Assembly: GCA_947374535.1 (NCBI GenBank)
Contig: CANCCJ010000042.1
Coordinates: forward strand, 1 to 19,952
Length of the DNA stretch: 19,952 bases
Direction of reading: 5' to 3'
Origin: Comamonadaceae bacterium
GTDB taxonomy: Bacteria; Pseudomonadota; Gammaproteobacteria; Burkholderiales; Burkholderiaceae
Every line of letters begins with the position of its first letter. The first letter of the stretch is position 1. Made by a program: the position numbers and the translations under genes. The notes beneath the pieces were generated by a model, which had not been told where the DNA came from, made no database searches, and was given only the letters and a program-made list of their open reading frames with translations. Positions 7,486 to 15,960 of the stretch are shown here, piece by piece.

Positions 7486-8493
7486 TCAGCGACGCACTTG
7501 CAGTGCGCCTGGATTGACGATGTTTGTGGGGGTGCCTTTGATGAAACTCACCACGTTGTCAAAGGCGGTGCCGAAATACAGCTCGTAGCTGTCTTGTTCC
7601 ACGTAGCCAATGTGCGGGGTACAAATGCAATTTTCTAAACGCAACAGTGCGTGGCCTTGCATGATGGGTTCACTCTCAAACACATCAATTGCAGCCATGC
7701 CGGGACGACCGCGGTTGAGGCCGGTGATGAGCGCATCGGGTTCAATCAGCTCCGCACGAGAGGTGTTGACCAACAACGCGGTTGGCTTCATGCGGGTGAG
7801 ATCGGCTAACTTCACCATGCCGCGCGTTTCATCGACCAAGCGCAGATTCAGGGTGAGGACATCGCACTCTTCAAAAAATGCTTCGCGCGATTCGGCCACG
7901 TTCAAGCCGTCTTTGGCTGCGCGTTCGCGGGATGCTTCACTGCCCCACATCAACACGCGCATGCCAAACGCTTTGCCATAACCGGCCAAGATTTGGCCGA
8001 TCTTGCCGTAGCCCCAAATGCCCAAAGTCTTGCCGCGCAAGACTTGGCCAAGGCCAAAGTTAGTGGGCATAGAGCCCGCTTTGAGGCCTGACTGCTGCCA
8101 AGCACCGTGCTTCAGGTTGCTGATGTATTGAGGCAGACGGCGCATGGCCGCCATGATCAAAGCCCAAGTCAACTCAGCGGGTGCGATGGGGGAGCCCGAA
8201 CCTTCGGCGACGGCAATGCCGCGCTCGGTGCAGGCGGCGATATCAATGTGGCTACCGATCTTGCCGGTTTGAGAGATCAGTTTTAATTTGGGTAGCTTGT
8301 CCAACAACTGGCGCGTGAGTTGGGTGCGTTCGCGGATGAGCACCAACACTTCAGCGTCTTTGAGCCTGACGGACAACTGGCCAACGCCCTTGATGGTGTT
8401 GGTGTAAACCTTGGCGGGATAAGCTTCTAATTTGGACGCGCAAGACAGTTTGCGCACGACATCTTGGTAGTCGTCGAGGATGACAATATTCAT
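7486..8493 (-). CDS. D-2-hydroxyacid dehydrogenase family protein
   Basis: The 335-residue protein has the two-domain D-isomer 2-hydroxyacid dehydrogenase fold. The nucleotide-binding motif GYGKIG is at 161-166, and the catalytic triad is Arg246 (NTSRAEL), Glu275 (DVFESEP) and His294 (CTPHIGY). The usual Arg-Gly at the arginine is Arg-Ala here. These enzymes interconvert 2-ketoacids and D-2-hydroxyacids with NAD(P); the substrate cannot be told, and phosphoglycerate dehydrogenase is unlikely since no ACT domain follows. Ribosome-site spacing is odd: AGGGG directly abuts the ATG. Downstream it converges on the glutathione transferase gene. Upstream, a hairpin separates it from the small lexA-linked gene, so it may or may not be part of that transcript. 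Confidence 0.91.
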   Translation of the reverse strand: MNIVILDDYQDVVRKLSCASKLEAYPAKVYTNTIKGVGQLSVRLKDAEVLVLIRERTQLTRQLLDKLPKLKLISQTGKIGSHIDIAACTERGIAVAEGSGSPIAPAELTWALIMAAMRRLPQYISNLKHGAWQQSGLKAGSMPTNFGLGQVLRGKTLGIWGYGKIGQILAGYGKAFGMRVLMWGSEASRERAAKDGLNVAESREAFFEECDVLTLNLRLVDETRGMVKLADLTRMKPTALLVNTSRAELIEPDALITGLNRGRPGMAAIDVFESEPIMQGHALLRLENCICTPHIGYVEQDSYELYFGTAFDNVVSFIKGTPTNIVNPGALQVRR

Positions 8494-8518
8494 CCCCTAA
8501 TTGTGCCCTGCACAACGC

Positions 8519-8541
8519 GGCCTCGCGCTCAGTGCGAGGCC
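8519..8541 (+). terminator. GC-rich hairpin followed by a short T run on the plus strand
   Basis: GGCCTCGC (8519-8526) and GCGAGGCC (8534-8541) form a perfect eight-base-pair stem with a seven-base loop. The T-rich tail (CTGTTTTATC) is on the plus strand, whereas both flanking genes are on the minus strand. As an intrinsic terminator it would act on antisense transcription. On the minus strand it would be a stem in the leader of the hydroxyacid dehydrogenase gene, 26 bases from its start. Confidence 0.45.
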
Positions 8542-8553
8542 TGTTTTATCAAA

Positions 8554-8790
8554 TCAATGGCGATTTTCAAGTTCAGCCAAACGGTCCAATTCTGCACAGA
8601 CATCGGCCATACGGCCCGAGATGACCATACGGCCCGCGTTTTTACGGTTGTGCTGGGCTTCCATCACGCGGGCGACGCGCAAAGGCAAAGGACGGCGGGT
8701 GCTTTGTAGGGCCTGTGCGGGCATGAAGCCACGAACAACGTTTTGCAGAGGGTTTAAGAGGCGATAAGCGCCAAAAAGTGCGAGGCTCAT
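8554..8790 (-). CDS. Small protein of unknown function encoded directly after lexA
   Basis: This 78-residue frame begins 13 bases after the lexA stop on the same strand, so it is probably co-transcribed with lexA. I do not recognise the family. It has a mildly hydrophobic N-terminus (SLALFGAYRLL), a basic middle with many Arg, and a C-terminal segment RMVISGRMADVCAELDRLAELENR that looks like an amphipathic helix. There is no clear membrane span or signal peptide. The ribosome site is weak (AAAGAAAG). The position recalls lexA-sulA arrangements in other proteobacteria, but no SulA similarity is visible. Being downstream of an SOS promoter it should be damage-inducible, which is inference. Confidence 0.7.
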   Translation of the reverse strand: MSLALFGAYRLLNPLQNVVRGFMPAQALQSTRRPLPLRVARVMEAQHNRKNAGRMVISGRMADVCAELDRLAELENRH

Positions 8791-8803
8791 GGTCGTGCTT
8801 TCT

Positions 8804-9463
8804 TTACATCATCATGGTGTTACGGATCAGGCCAACGGCCAAACCCTCAATTTCAAAGGGCTCGCCGGGCTCGACGACGATGGTTTTGAAGTCGGGGTTT
8901 TCTGCGAGAAGCTCAATGTGGCTGGCTGTTTTGCGAAAGCGCTTGACAGTGACGTCTTCGCCTAAACGTGCCACTACGATTTGACCGTTTTTAGCGTCTC
9001 GGGTGGATTGCACGGCCATTAAATCGCCATCCATGATGCCGGCATCGCGCATGGACATGCCGCGAACTCGCAACAGATAGTCGGGCTTGCGCTGGAACAA
9101 GCTGCTTTCCACAAAGTAGGTTTGGTCCACATGTTCTTGGGCCAAGATGGGCGAGCCTGCTGCGACACGACCTACCAATGGCAATGAGAAGCCAGAGGGC
9201 GTCGTGTTGAGCGAATTGCTTTCTTGGTAGCTGCGTTGGTTGTGGCCTTTGAGGCGAATGCCGCGTGAGGTACCACTGACCAACTCAATGGCACCTTTTC
9301 GAGCCAAGGCTTGCAAATGCTCTTCTGCAGCGTTGGCTGACTTGAAGCCCAATTCGTTGGCAATTTCTGCACGCGTAGGGGGCGAACCGGTGTTGGCAAT
9401 GGCAGACTGGATGAGTTCCAGAATCTGCTGTTGGCGGGGTGTGAGTTTTGGCATTTCAATCAT
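8804..9463 (-). CDS. lexA: LexA repressor, SOS response
   Basis: The 219-residue protein has an N-terminal winged helix ([38 protein letters not shown]) and a C-terminal S24 autoprotease domain. The self-cleavage site is Ala102-Gly103 in RVAAGSP, and the catalytic Ser137 (GMSM) and Lys174 (VTVKRF) are both present. RecA-stimulated cleavage relieves repression of DNA-repair genes. The start at 9463 (MIEMPKLT) fits the family; a longer frame to 9568 would translate through the LexA boxes and is rejected. ATG at 9454 is an alternative. Autoregulation is supported by two CTG-N10-CAG boxes upstream. The small gene at 8554-8790 follows in the same transcript. Confidence 0.97.
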   Translation of the reverse strand: MIEMPKLTPRQQQILELIQSAIANTGSPPTRAEIANELGFKSANAAEEHLQALARKGAIELVSGTSRGIRLKGHNQRSYQESNSLNTTPSGFSLPLVGRVAAGSPILAQEHVDQTYFVESSLFQRKPDYLLRVRGMSMRDAGIMDGDLMAVQSTRDAKNGQIVVARLGEDVTVKRFRKTASHIELLAENPDFKTIVVEPGEPFEIEGLAVGLIRNTMMM

Positions 9464-9503
9464 CGGTTTGACTCCTGCACAATGTGTGTCTTGAGGGATG
9501 CGC

Positions 9504-9519
9504 CTGTTTGGACATCCAG
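9504..9519. promoter_or_regulatory. LexA box 1
   Basis: CTGTTTGGACATCCAG fits the CTG-N10-CAG core of the proteobacterial LexA operator. It lies about 40 bases before the lexA ATG, downstream of the inferred lexA promoter, so LexA bound here would block its own transcription. Confidence 0.8.
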
Positions 9520-9522
9520 TAA

Positions 9523-9538
9523 CTGTATTTTTAACCAG
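9523..9538. promoter_or_regulatory. LexA box 2
   Basis: CTGTATTTTTAACCAG is a second CTG-N10-CAG core with an AT-rich centre, closer to the E. coli consensus than box 1 and offset from it by 19 bases. It overlaps the inferred lexA -10 element and ends 20 bases before the asparaginase start, so it could affect both divergent genes. Confidence 0.8.
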
Positions 9539-9555
9539 CTTTTTGAGTTTGGCAA
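9527..9555 (-). promoter_or_regulatory. Candidate sigma-70 promoter of lexA
   Basis: On the minus strand TTGCCA (9555-9550) and AAAAAT (9532-9527) are separated by 17 bases. The -10 is only a moderate match. Its overlap with LexA box 2 is what an SOS-repressed promoter should look like. Confidence 0.5.
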
Positions 9556-9558
9556 GGT

Positions 9559-10467
9559 ATGAATGCAAAAAAAACTAAAAAAATCGTTGTTTTAGCCACA
9601 GGCGGAACCATTGCTGGACTGGCGACTGATGCCACAAAGCCTCATAACTACAAGGCTGGGCTCGTGGATGTGTTGGATTTGCTGGGTGCTGTTGCCTTAG
9701 AGGGCTTAGAAATTCGCACCGAGCAAGTGGCCCAAACCGACAGCAAAGACATGTCGTTTGCGCTTTGGCAAAGCTTGCTGGGACGTGTGGCGTATTGCTT
9801 ATCGCAAGATGATGTGCAAGGCGTGGTCATCACCCATGGCACGGATACGCTGGAAGAAACCGCTTATTTTTTACAGACTGTTTTGCAGCCCACCAAGCCC
9901 GTGGCCTTCACCTGCGCCATGCTGCCTGCCAACGCGCCTGACAGCGACGGTCCTGTCAATTTGAAAGAGGCTTTTGATTGGGTGCAAGCAGAAGATGCAC
10001 ATGGCGTGGCAGTGGTCTGCGCAGGCCAAGTTCATGCAGGCCTCGCCGTGCAAAAGAGCCATAGCCATCAGCGCAACCCATTTACTTCGCAAGCCAACGT
10101 GACGCACCCTGTCGGGCTGCATGTGCCCAGTGTTGCGCACGTGCTGGCTTGCACACATTTGCCGCGTGTGGAGGTGGTCCTCAATCACGTAGGCGCAGAT
10201 GGCCGACTTGTGCGCGCCGCGATGGCCCATGACGCGCCCGACGGTTGGGTGGTAGCGGGAACCGGCAACGGTACTTTGCATCATGATTTGGAAGCCGCTT
10301 TGCTAGACGCGCAAAAGCAGGGCGCACAGGTGCTGCGCGCATCGCGCTGTGCATGGGGTGGCGTGCAATCGCGTGAGGCTGATGTGTTGCCGCATGCGGG
10401 CATGCTGTCAGCGGTGCAAGCGCGAGTGGCTTTATGGCTGCACCTCGTTAGCCTTGGGTCGCCTTGA
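9559..10467 (+). CDS. L-asparaginase family protein, cytoplasmic
   Basis: The 302-residue protein has both signature motifs of the bacterial asparaginase/glutaminase family: ATGGTIAG (catalytic Thr17) and [10 protein letters not shown] (Thr95, Asp96), plus Tyr31, Ser62 and Lys166 at positions matching the active site of E. coli AnsB by hand alignment. It would hydrolyse L-asparagine to aspartate and ammonia. No signal peptide is present, so it is cytoplasmic. The start is fixed by the fold, which begins at residue 8, but the ribosome site is poor: AAGG lies one base before the ATG. The first codons include A8 and A7 runs. It is divergent from lexA, with a LexA box 20 bases from its start codon. 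Being slightly shorter than AnsB (about 326 residues in the mature protein) is common in betaproteobacteria. Confidence 0.92.
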   Translation: MNAKKTKKIVVLATGGTIAGLATDATKPHNYKAGLVDVLDLLGAVALEGLEIRTEQVAQTDSKDMSFALWQSLLGRVAYCLSQDDVQGVVITHGTDTLEETAYFLQTVLQPTKPVAFTCAMLPANAPDSDGPVNLKEAFDWVQAEDAHGVAVVCAGQVHAGLAVQKSHSHQRNPFTSQANVTHPVGLHVPSVAHVLACTHLPRVEVVLNHVGADGRLVRAAMAHDAPDGWVVAGTGNGTLHHDLEAALLDAQKQGAQVLRASRCAWGGVQSREADVLPHAGMLSAVQARVALWLHLVSLGSP

Positions 10468-10517
10468 GTATGGAGGCTGTGCTTTGTCGCATCTAAACGC
10501 GCGCGCAGAGCCCCAGC

Positions 10518-10543
10518 AAAAAAGCCGCTCCTAGGAGCGGCTT
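10518..10543. terminator. Intrinsic terminator between asparaginase and adk, strongest for adk
   Basis: GCCGCTCC (10524-10531) and GGAGCGGC (10534-10541), extended by AA/TT, form a near-perfect stem. On the minus strand it is followed by six T (10523-10518), a textbook terminator for the adk transcript. On the plus strand the tail TTCTC is weaker but could also end the asparaginase message. Confidence 0.85.
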
Positions 10544-10571
10544 CTCATTGCAAGCGAATGCTTGAAGCGGT

Positions 10572-11300
<729 letters not shown>

Positions 11301-12077
11301 TTACGCGGCAGTGCTTAAAAGTGCTCTGACCCGCGCCAAATCTTCGGGTGTGTCTACGCCGGGGCCGGGTGAATGCAACGTGACATGCACGGCAATCCGG
11401 TGTCCGTGCCACATGGCACGCAGTTGCTCTAGCGATTCGGTGACTTCAATCGGCGCTTGGGCCATCTTTGGGAACTCGCGTAAAAACCCCACGCGGTAGC
11501 CGTACAAGCCCACATGGCGCAAAGGCGCAGGTGAAGGCAAAGCAGTGATGCCGGTTTGCAAGCCCCCGTCAGCAAATCCATCACGCCACCAAGCAATTGG
11601 GGCACGGCTGAAGTACAGCGCGGTGTTGCGGGCATCTAGCACCACTTTCACCACGTTGGGGTTGGCAAAGTCTTCCACGCTGTCAATTGCATGGGCCAGT
11701 GTGCTCATGCTGCAATCGCTGCGGGATTGCAGCAGCTGGGCTGCCGCGTCGATGCAAGCGGGGTCAATCAGGGGCTCGTCCCCCTGCACGTTCACCACCA
11801 CGTCGGTGTCTTGCAACCCAAGCAAATCGCAGGCTTCAGCCAATCGGTCGCTGCCAGAAGGGTGATCGGTGCGAGTGAGCACGGCTTCTATGTTGTGCGC
11901 TTGACAAGCCACCACGATGCGGGCGTCATCTGCGGCCACGACCACGCGTGACGCACCTGAGCACTTGGCGCGTTGCGCCACCCGCACCACCATGGGCAAG
12001 CCGGCAATGTCAGCCAAAGGCTTGTCAGGCAAACGCGACGAGGCCATGCGCGCGGGTATCAGCACACAAAACGACAT
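11301..12077 (-). CDS. kdsB: 3-deoxy-manno-octulosonate cytidylyltransferase (CMP-Kdo synthetase)
   Basis: The 258-residue nucleotidyltransferase has the N-terminal [15 protein letters not shown], the [12 protein letters not shown] motif that binds CTP and magnesium, [18 protein letters not shown] and RHVGLYGYR, all typical of KdsB. It activates Kdo as CMP-Kdo for transfer to lipid A, an essential step of lipopolysaccharide core synthesis in the cytoplasm. The ATG overlaps the stop of ycaR by one base (TGATG), so the two are translationally coupled. It belongs to the exbB-exbD-lpxK-ycaR-kdsB cluster; adk follows. Confidence 0.97.
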   Translation of the reverse strand: MSFCVLIPARMASSRLPDKPLADIAGLPMVVRVAQRAKCSGASRVVVAADDARIVVACQAHNIEAVLTRTDHPSGSDRLAEACDLLGLQDTDVVVNVQGDEPLIDPACIDAAAQLLQSRSDCSMSTLAHAIDSVEDFANPNVVKVVLDARNTALYFSRAPIAWWRDGFADGGLQTGITALPSPAPLRHVGLYGYRVGFLREFPKMAQAPIEVTESLEQLRAMWHGHRIAVHVTLHSPGPGVDTPEDLARVRALLSTAA

Positions 12078-12259
12078 CAGGCTTCCAGTTCTGCGTCAGT
12101 CAGTGGGCGAGCTTCGTTTTCGAGCAAGACAGGAATGCCATCGCGAACGGGGTAGGCGAGGCGGGCGCTGCGCGAGATGAGCTCTTGCGTAGCGCGGTTG
12201 TATTCGAGGGGGCCTTTGGTCACGGGGCAGACCAGAAGTTCAAGCAGTTTGGTGTCCAT
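12077..12259 (-). CDS. ycaR: Trm112/YcaR-family small protein
   Basis: This 60-residue protein starts [20 protein letters not shown] and has [18 protein letters not shown], the UPF0434/Trm112 pattern found between lpxK and kdsB in many proteobacteria. The canonical Trm112 zinc site has four cysteines; only the CP pair cysteine is present here, as in E. coli YcaR, so zinc binding is doubtful. The gene overlaps the end of lpxK by 20 bases and shares one base with kdsB. It has no strong ribosome site of its own, which points to coupled translation. Its exact role in bacteria is not settled. Confidence 0.93.
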   Translation of the reverse strand: MDTKLLELLVCPVTKGPLEYNRATQELISRSARLAYPVRDGIPVLLENEARPLTDAELEA

Positions 12260-13310
12260 AGGGTGATGATAACTTTGCGTGTTGCGCGGCAGCCAAATGC
12301 TGGTCTATAGCGTCCAGCAGTTCGTTGGGTAATGTCGTTTGAAGCGGTACGGCCCAAGCCTGAGGGTGTTGAGCCCAGAGCTTGACGGCGTCTTTCTCGG
12401 TGCACATCACATCGCCTTGTGAGGCATCGATGTGCAAATCCTGCAAGTCGGCGTGGTCGGGCAGGGCTTGCGTGCAGACCAGCGCCAAGCCTTGTGCCCG
12501 CAGCATGGCAAAAAACACCTCGGGTTTGGCAATGCCGGCAAAGGCTTGCACAGGCGTGTGGCGCCACGTGTTGAGCGTGCGTTGCGTGCCATCGGCCTGC
12601 ACCGCAAAATCTGCCAAGCGGCGATGCACGGCAAACTCGTTTAGGCCAGTTTCGCCAGTGGTCTTCACGACCAAGCAAGGCACCGTGCTTTTCAAATTGG
12701 GGTTGTTCAACACTTTGCGAGGCCAAGCTTCACGCAGGGGGCCTGAGGGCAGTAAATGACCATTGCCTATGCCTCGTTCATCAAACACACACAGCTCAAG
12801 GTCACGCGCCAGTGGCCAATGTTGCAAGCCATCGTCGCAGACCAAAACTTGCACCTCTGGATGCGCAGCCAGCAACGCACGCCCAGCGTTGACGCGGCTA
12901 GATCCGACATACACCGGCACTTGGCAGTGGCGAGCGATCAGTAAAGGTTCATCACCCACGTCTAGTGCGGTGCTGTTGGGGGTCACGACTTGGATGTCTT
13001 GGGTGCTCGATGTGCGGCGGCCATAGCCGCGAGACAGCACGCCCACGTGCATGCCTTTGGCCAACAAATGTTGCACCAACGCCATCGTGATGGGTGTTTT
13101 TCCCACACCGCCCACCATCACATTGCCCACGACGATGACGGGCACGGGTAGCGTGTGTTGTTTCAAAAAACCAAGTTGGTACAGACGGCGGCGAATGCGG
13201 ACCAGCAGGCCAAACCCCCAACTCACGGGCAGCAGGGCAAATGCCACGGCTTGGCCCCAACCACCTTGTCCGTTCCAAGCCTGCGTCAACGCATGGCGCA
13301 AGCTTGTCAT
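12240..13310 (-). CDS. lpxK: Tetraacyldisaccharide 4'-kinase
   Basis: The protein (356 residues from ATG at 13310) carries the LpxK P-loop [68 protein letters not shown] and a C-terminal TEKDAVKL. It phosphorylates the 4' position of the lipid A disaccharide at the inner face of the cytoplasmic membrane. The N-terminus before the P-loop has a hydrophobic membrane-anchoring segment. A TTG start at 13319 overlapping the exbD stop would add three residues; I prefer the ATG. The gene follows exbD almost without a gap and overlaps ycaR at its end. Confidence 0.95.
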   Translation of the reverse strand: MTSLRHALTQAWNGQGGWGQAVAFALLPVSWGFGLLVRIRRRLYQLGFLKQHTLPVPVIVVGNVMVGGVGKTPITMALVQHLLAKGMHVGVLSRGYGRRTSSTQDIQVVTPNSTALDVGDEPLLIARHCQVPVYVGSSRVNAGRALLAAHPEVQVLVCDDGLQHWPLARDLELCVFDERGIGNGHLLPSGPLREAWPRKVLNNPNLKSTVPCLVVKTTGETGLNEFAVHRRLADFAVQADGTQRTLNTWRHTPVQAFAGIAKPEVFFAMLRAQGLALVCTQALPDHADLQDLHIDASQGDVMCTEKDAVKLWAQHPQAWAVPLQTTLPNELLDAIDQHLAAAQHAKLSSPYGHQTA

Positions 13311-13315
13311 AAGGT

Positions 13316-13747
13316 TCAATCGCCCTTGGCGTTGCTTGACTGGGCTGCGAACGTCAGTTGGTTCAAGCCATTGCGACGTGCGGCTTCCATCACCATCATC
13401 ACCGATTGGTGGCTGGCTTGTGCATCGGCGCTGATGATGATCACGGGGTTGTCAATGCCCTGTGTGGCTTGCGCCAACGCTTGGCTCAAGCCCAGTACAT
13501 CGTGGCCATTGATGGGGGTGTGGTTCACACTGAAATGGCCGTCGCTGCTCACGGCAACCACCACTTCATGTGGCCGTTCTTGCAGCGCAGCGGCGTCGGC
13601 GACAGGCAAGTTCAGCTGCATTTCTGTGAACTTGCTGTAAGTAGTGGAGAGCATCAAAAAAATCACCACCACCAACAAAATGTCGATGAATGGAATCAGG
13701 TTGATTTCTGGCTCTGGGCTCTTTACGCGGTGAAATTTCATGGCCAT
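13316..13747 (-). CDS. exbD: ExbD/TolR-family biopolymer transport protein
   Basis: This 143-residue protein has a short cytoplasmic N-terminus, one transmembrane helix (about 17-36) containing the conserved proton-conducting Asp22 in NLIPFIDILLVVVIFLML, and a periplasmic domain ending VMEAARRNGLNQLTF. ExbD/TolR proteins pair with ExbB/TolQ to turn proton-motive force into work on a TonB- or TolA-like partner. No tonB, tolA or tolB is in the window, so the partner is unknown. Its place directly before lpxK is common in betaproteobacteria. ATG at 13741 is an alternative start. Confidence 0.95.
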   Translation of the reverse strand: MAMKFHRVKSPEPEINLIPFIDILLVVVIFLMLSTTYSKFTEMQLNLPVADAAALQERPHEVVVAVSSDGHFSVNHTPINGHDVLGLSQALAQATQGIDNPVIIISADAQASHQSVMMVMEAARRNGLNQLTFAAQSSNAKGD

Positions 13748-13763
13748 GGTGGTGCGACGCCTT

Positions 13764-14390
13764 TTATTTCAGACGCGCACGCATGACCAACAAATGACGC
13801 ACAAAACGCTCAGCATCCAGCTCAAAACCCAACACATACGCATCGACACGGGCACGCAGGTAGCGCCAGAACATCAGCGCGGGGATCGCCACGATCAAGC
13901 CAAACGCGGTGTTGTACAGCGCCATCGAAATGCCTTGCGCCAATTGCACAGGGTTGCTGGTGCCAGGGGCTTGCGAGCCAAAAATGTCAATCATGCCAAT
14001 GACCGTACCGAGCAAGCCCAGCAGCGGCGCTGCTGAGGCGATGGTGGCCAAAGCCACCAAATGCTTTTCTAGTTCGTGCGCAGCTTGGCGACCAGCGGAT
14101 TCCATGCTCGAACGCAAGTCATCCGCGCTGATCAGTGGCTCGGCCTGCAAGGCTTGCCAGCCACTGACCAAGACGCGGCCCAAGGTCGAGTGGTCGTGTA
14201 ACTGCGTAATCACTTCTTGTGAGGGAAGGTTGTCGTGTGAGGCTTTGAGGGCTTGTTCCAGCAAGCCTTCGGGCGCAACCAAGTGGGTGCGCAGGCTTAA
14301 CATGCGTTCGATGATCAAGGCCAAAGCGACGATAGAACAGGCCAAGAGTGGCCAAATGGGCCAACCAGCCGCTTGTATGATGGTGAACAA
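13764..14390 (-). CDS. exbB: ExbB/TolQ/MotA-family proton channel protein
   Basis: The protein has three membrane segments: GWPIWPLLACSIVALALII near the N-terminus, and two longer helices, ATIASAAPLLGLLGTVIGMI and MALYNTAFGLIVAIPALMF, with the family GLLGTVIGM signature. It partners with ExbD, 16 bases downstream. I choose the TTG at 14390, giving 208 residues, because relatives begin with a sequence like (M)FTIIQAAGWPIWPL and a GGGGG ribosome-site-like run lies nine bases before it. ATG codons at 14447 and 14441 would add an unusual N-terminal stretch, so the start is uncertain. The upstream region carries DnaA-box-like sites. Confidence 0.92.
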   Translation of the reverse strand: MFTIIQAAGWPIWPLLACSIVALALIIERMLSLRTHLVAPEGLLEQALKASHDNLPSQEVITQLHDHSTLGRVLVSGWQALQAEPLISADDLRSSMESAGRQAAHELEKHLVALATIASAAPLLGLLGTVIGMIDIFGSQAPGTSNPVQLAQGISMALYNTAFGLIVAIPALMFWRYLRARVDAYVLGFELDAERFVRHLLVMRARLK

Positions 14391-14439
14391 AGCCGAAACC
14401 CCCGAGAATTTGTGTCGCTCAATTATGGCCCAGCCGCCC

Positions 14440-14458
14440 ATCCACATGAACTGTGGAT
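14440..14458. repeat. Inverted repeat ATCCACA-N5-TGTGGAT upstream of exbB
   Basis: Perfect seven-base arms at 14440-14446 and 14452-14458 flank a five-base spacer, about 50 bases before the chosen exbB start. The right arm is part of a consensus DnaA box. It could be an operator or a pair of facing DnaA sites. Confidence 0.55.
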
Positions 14459-14472
14459 AACTTTGTTGATAA
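14452..14472 (-). promoter_or_regulatory. Consensus DnaA box and adjacent near-match
   Basis: On the minus strand, 14460-14452 reads TTATCCACA, the strong DnaA box of E. coli oriC. At 14472-14464 it reads TTATCAACA, one mismatch away and in the same orientation. A third near-match, TCATCCACA, lies at 14634-14626 beside the xseA start. Binding has not been shown; a single 9-mer can occur by chance, but clustering in an AT-rich intergenic region makes function more likely. Confidence 0.5.
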
Positions 14473-14555
14473 GCTTGATCTGCTGGCTTGTGAACCCGCA
14501 TGAATCCGTCGATTTAACAGAGTGACTGAAAATTGAGCAATTAAAAACCCAATGA

Positions 14556-14568
14556 AATCAATGACTTA
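14556..14568 (+). promoter_or_regulatory. IHF-consensus match
   Basis: AATCAATGACTTA fits WATCAANNNNTTR exactly, in the AT-rich region between exbB and xseA, close to the DnaA-box-like sites. IHF sites are degenerate, so this alone is modest evidence. Confidence 0.4.
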
Positions 14569-14641
14569 CTACGTGTAATCGTAATTTCTTTGATTCCTGT
14601 ATAAAGTTTGTCAATTATTTATTTTTGTGGATGAATTCAAT

Positions 14642-15925
14642 ATGTCGCCCTCTGAATCGCTCGGTTTGACGCCGCGTATCTGGGCAGTTGGGGCCCTGTG
14701 CCGCGCCGTTGCTGATGCTTTGGAGGCGCGTTTCAACCCCATCGCCGTGCGGGGCGAGATTTCGGGCTTCACACGTGCGGCCAGCGGTCATTGCTACTTC
14801 ACGCTCAAGGATGCGGGCGGTCAATTGCGCTGCGCCATGTTCAAGCGCGCGGCCCAAATGCTTGACTTCAGGCCTGTAGATGGCGAACTGGTTGAAATTC
14901 GAGGTCGTTTGGGGGTTTACGAGCCCAGAGGCGAGCTGCAACTGGTGGTTGAACACATGCGCCGCGCTGGCCAGGGCGCTTGGTTTGAGCAGTTTTTGCA
15001 ACTCAAAGCCAAGCTCGAAGCCGAAGGTCTGTTTGACGCTGACCGCAAGCGTCCGCTCAAAACCATGCCGCGTGGTATTGGCATGGTCACGTCATTGGGG
15101 GCCGCTGCCTTGCACGATGTGGCGACCGCGTTACAACGCCGTGTGCCACACATTCCTGTGGTGTTGGCGCCCTCTCTGGTGCAGGGGCCAGAGGCCGCAC
15201 CTAGCTTGGTGCAAGCATTGCAACAGTTGGTGCTGCAGCCCAACATTGACGTCATCTTGCTCGTGCGCGGTGGCGGTTCGATGGAAGATCTGTGGGCCTT
15301 CAACGACGAAACCTTGGCGCGTGCCATCGTGTCCAGCCCTGTGCCCATCATCAGCGGCGTGGGGCACGAAACTGACTTCACCATTGCCGACTTTTGTGCC
15401 GACTTGCGTGCGCCCACGCCGACGGCCGCCGCTGAGATGTGCGCGTTGCCCCAAGCCGATTTGCTGTCGAATTTGCAACTCTGGGGCGGCGCCATGCAAA
15501 CCCTCGCGCATCGCCACCTTGACACCCAAGATCAACGCCTAGACCGCGCCCAAGCTCGCTTGGGCCGTCCTTCTGAAGGCTTGAACGGCGAAAAATTGCA
15601 GCTCTTGCGTTTGCAACAACGCTTGCAATCTGGGCTGCACAACCACACCCAACGCTGCCAAAACGCACTGGCCGTGCTGGCCAGCGGCATGGCCCGTGGT
15701 GTCCAACAAACCCCAGCAAGCGCTCGCGAGCGCTTGCATCGCGCCGCTTTGCGTCTCGAACTGCTTGACCCTAAACTGGTGCTGCAACGCGGTTTTGCGT
15801 GGCTCAGCGATGTGGATGGCCAAGCCGTTACCTCAGTGACGCAAACCACAAACGGTCAAGTCTTGCAAGCCACCCTGGCCGATGGCGAGGTTGATTTGAC
15901 CGTCTCTGCAAGCCGACGCATTTAG
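14642..15925 (+). CDS. xseA: Exodeoxyribonuclease VII large subunit
   Basis: The protein (427 residues from ATG at 14642) has an N-terminal OB-fold (VRGEISGFTRAASGHCYFTLKD ... CAMFKR), the KRPLKTMPRGIGMVTSLGAAALHDV segment, the catalytic-domain motifs LLVRGGGSMEDLWAFNDE and SGVGHETDFTIADFCADLRAPTPTAAAE, and a long coiled-coil C-terminal part typical of XseA. With the small subunit XseB it degrades single-stranded DNA; xseB is not in the window. A GTG at 14627 would add five residues; the ATG is preferred because GGA lies ten bases before it. It is divergent from exbB across a 250-base AT-rich region. The next gene, sodB, starts 35 bases after its stop. Confidence 0.96.
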   Translation: MSPSESLGLTPRIWAVGALCRAVADALEARFNPIAVRGEISGFTRAASGHCYFTLKDAGGQLRCAMFKRAAQMLDFRPVDGELVEIRGRLGVYEPRGELQLVVEHMRRAGQGAWFEQFLQLKAKLEAEGLFDADRKRPLKTMPRGIGMVTSLGAAALHDVATALQRRVPHIPVVLAPSLVQGPEAAPSLVQALQQLVLQPNIDVILLVRGGGSMEDLWAFNDETLARAIVSSPVPIISGVGHETDFTIADFCADLRAPTPTAAAEMCALPQADLLSNLQLWGGAMQTLAHRHLDTQDQRLDRAQARLGRPSEGLNGEKLQLLRLQQRLQSGLHNHTQRCQNALAVLASGMARGVQQTPASARERLHRAALRLELLDPKLVLQRGFAWLSDVDGQAVTSVTQTTNGQVLQATLADGEVDLTVSASRRI

Positions 15926-15960
15926 TTTTTACAATTCACGTTTTTACACAAGAGGACTTC

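Noticed and set aside
8804..9568. Longer lexA frame starting at 9568
   Set aside because: It would translate through both LexA boxes and the promoter, and the conserved LexA N-terminus starts at 9463.
14440..14641. The DnaA-box region as a chromosomal replication origin
   Set aside because: The usual origin neighbours (dnaA, dnaN, gyrB, parAB, rpmH) are absent and only one box is exact.
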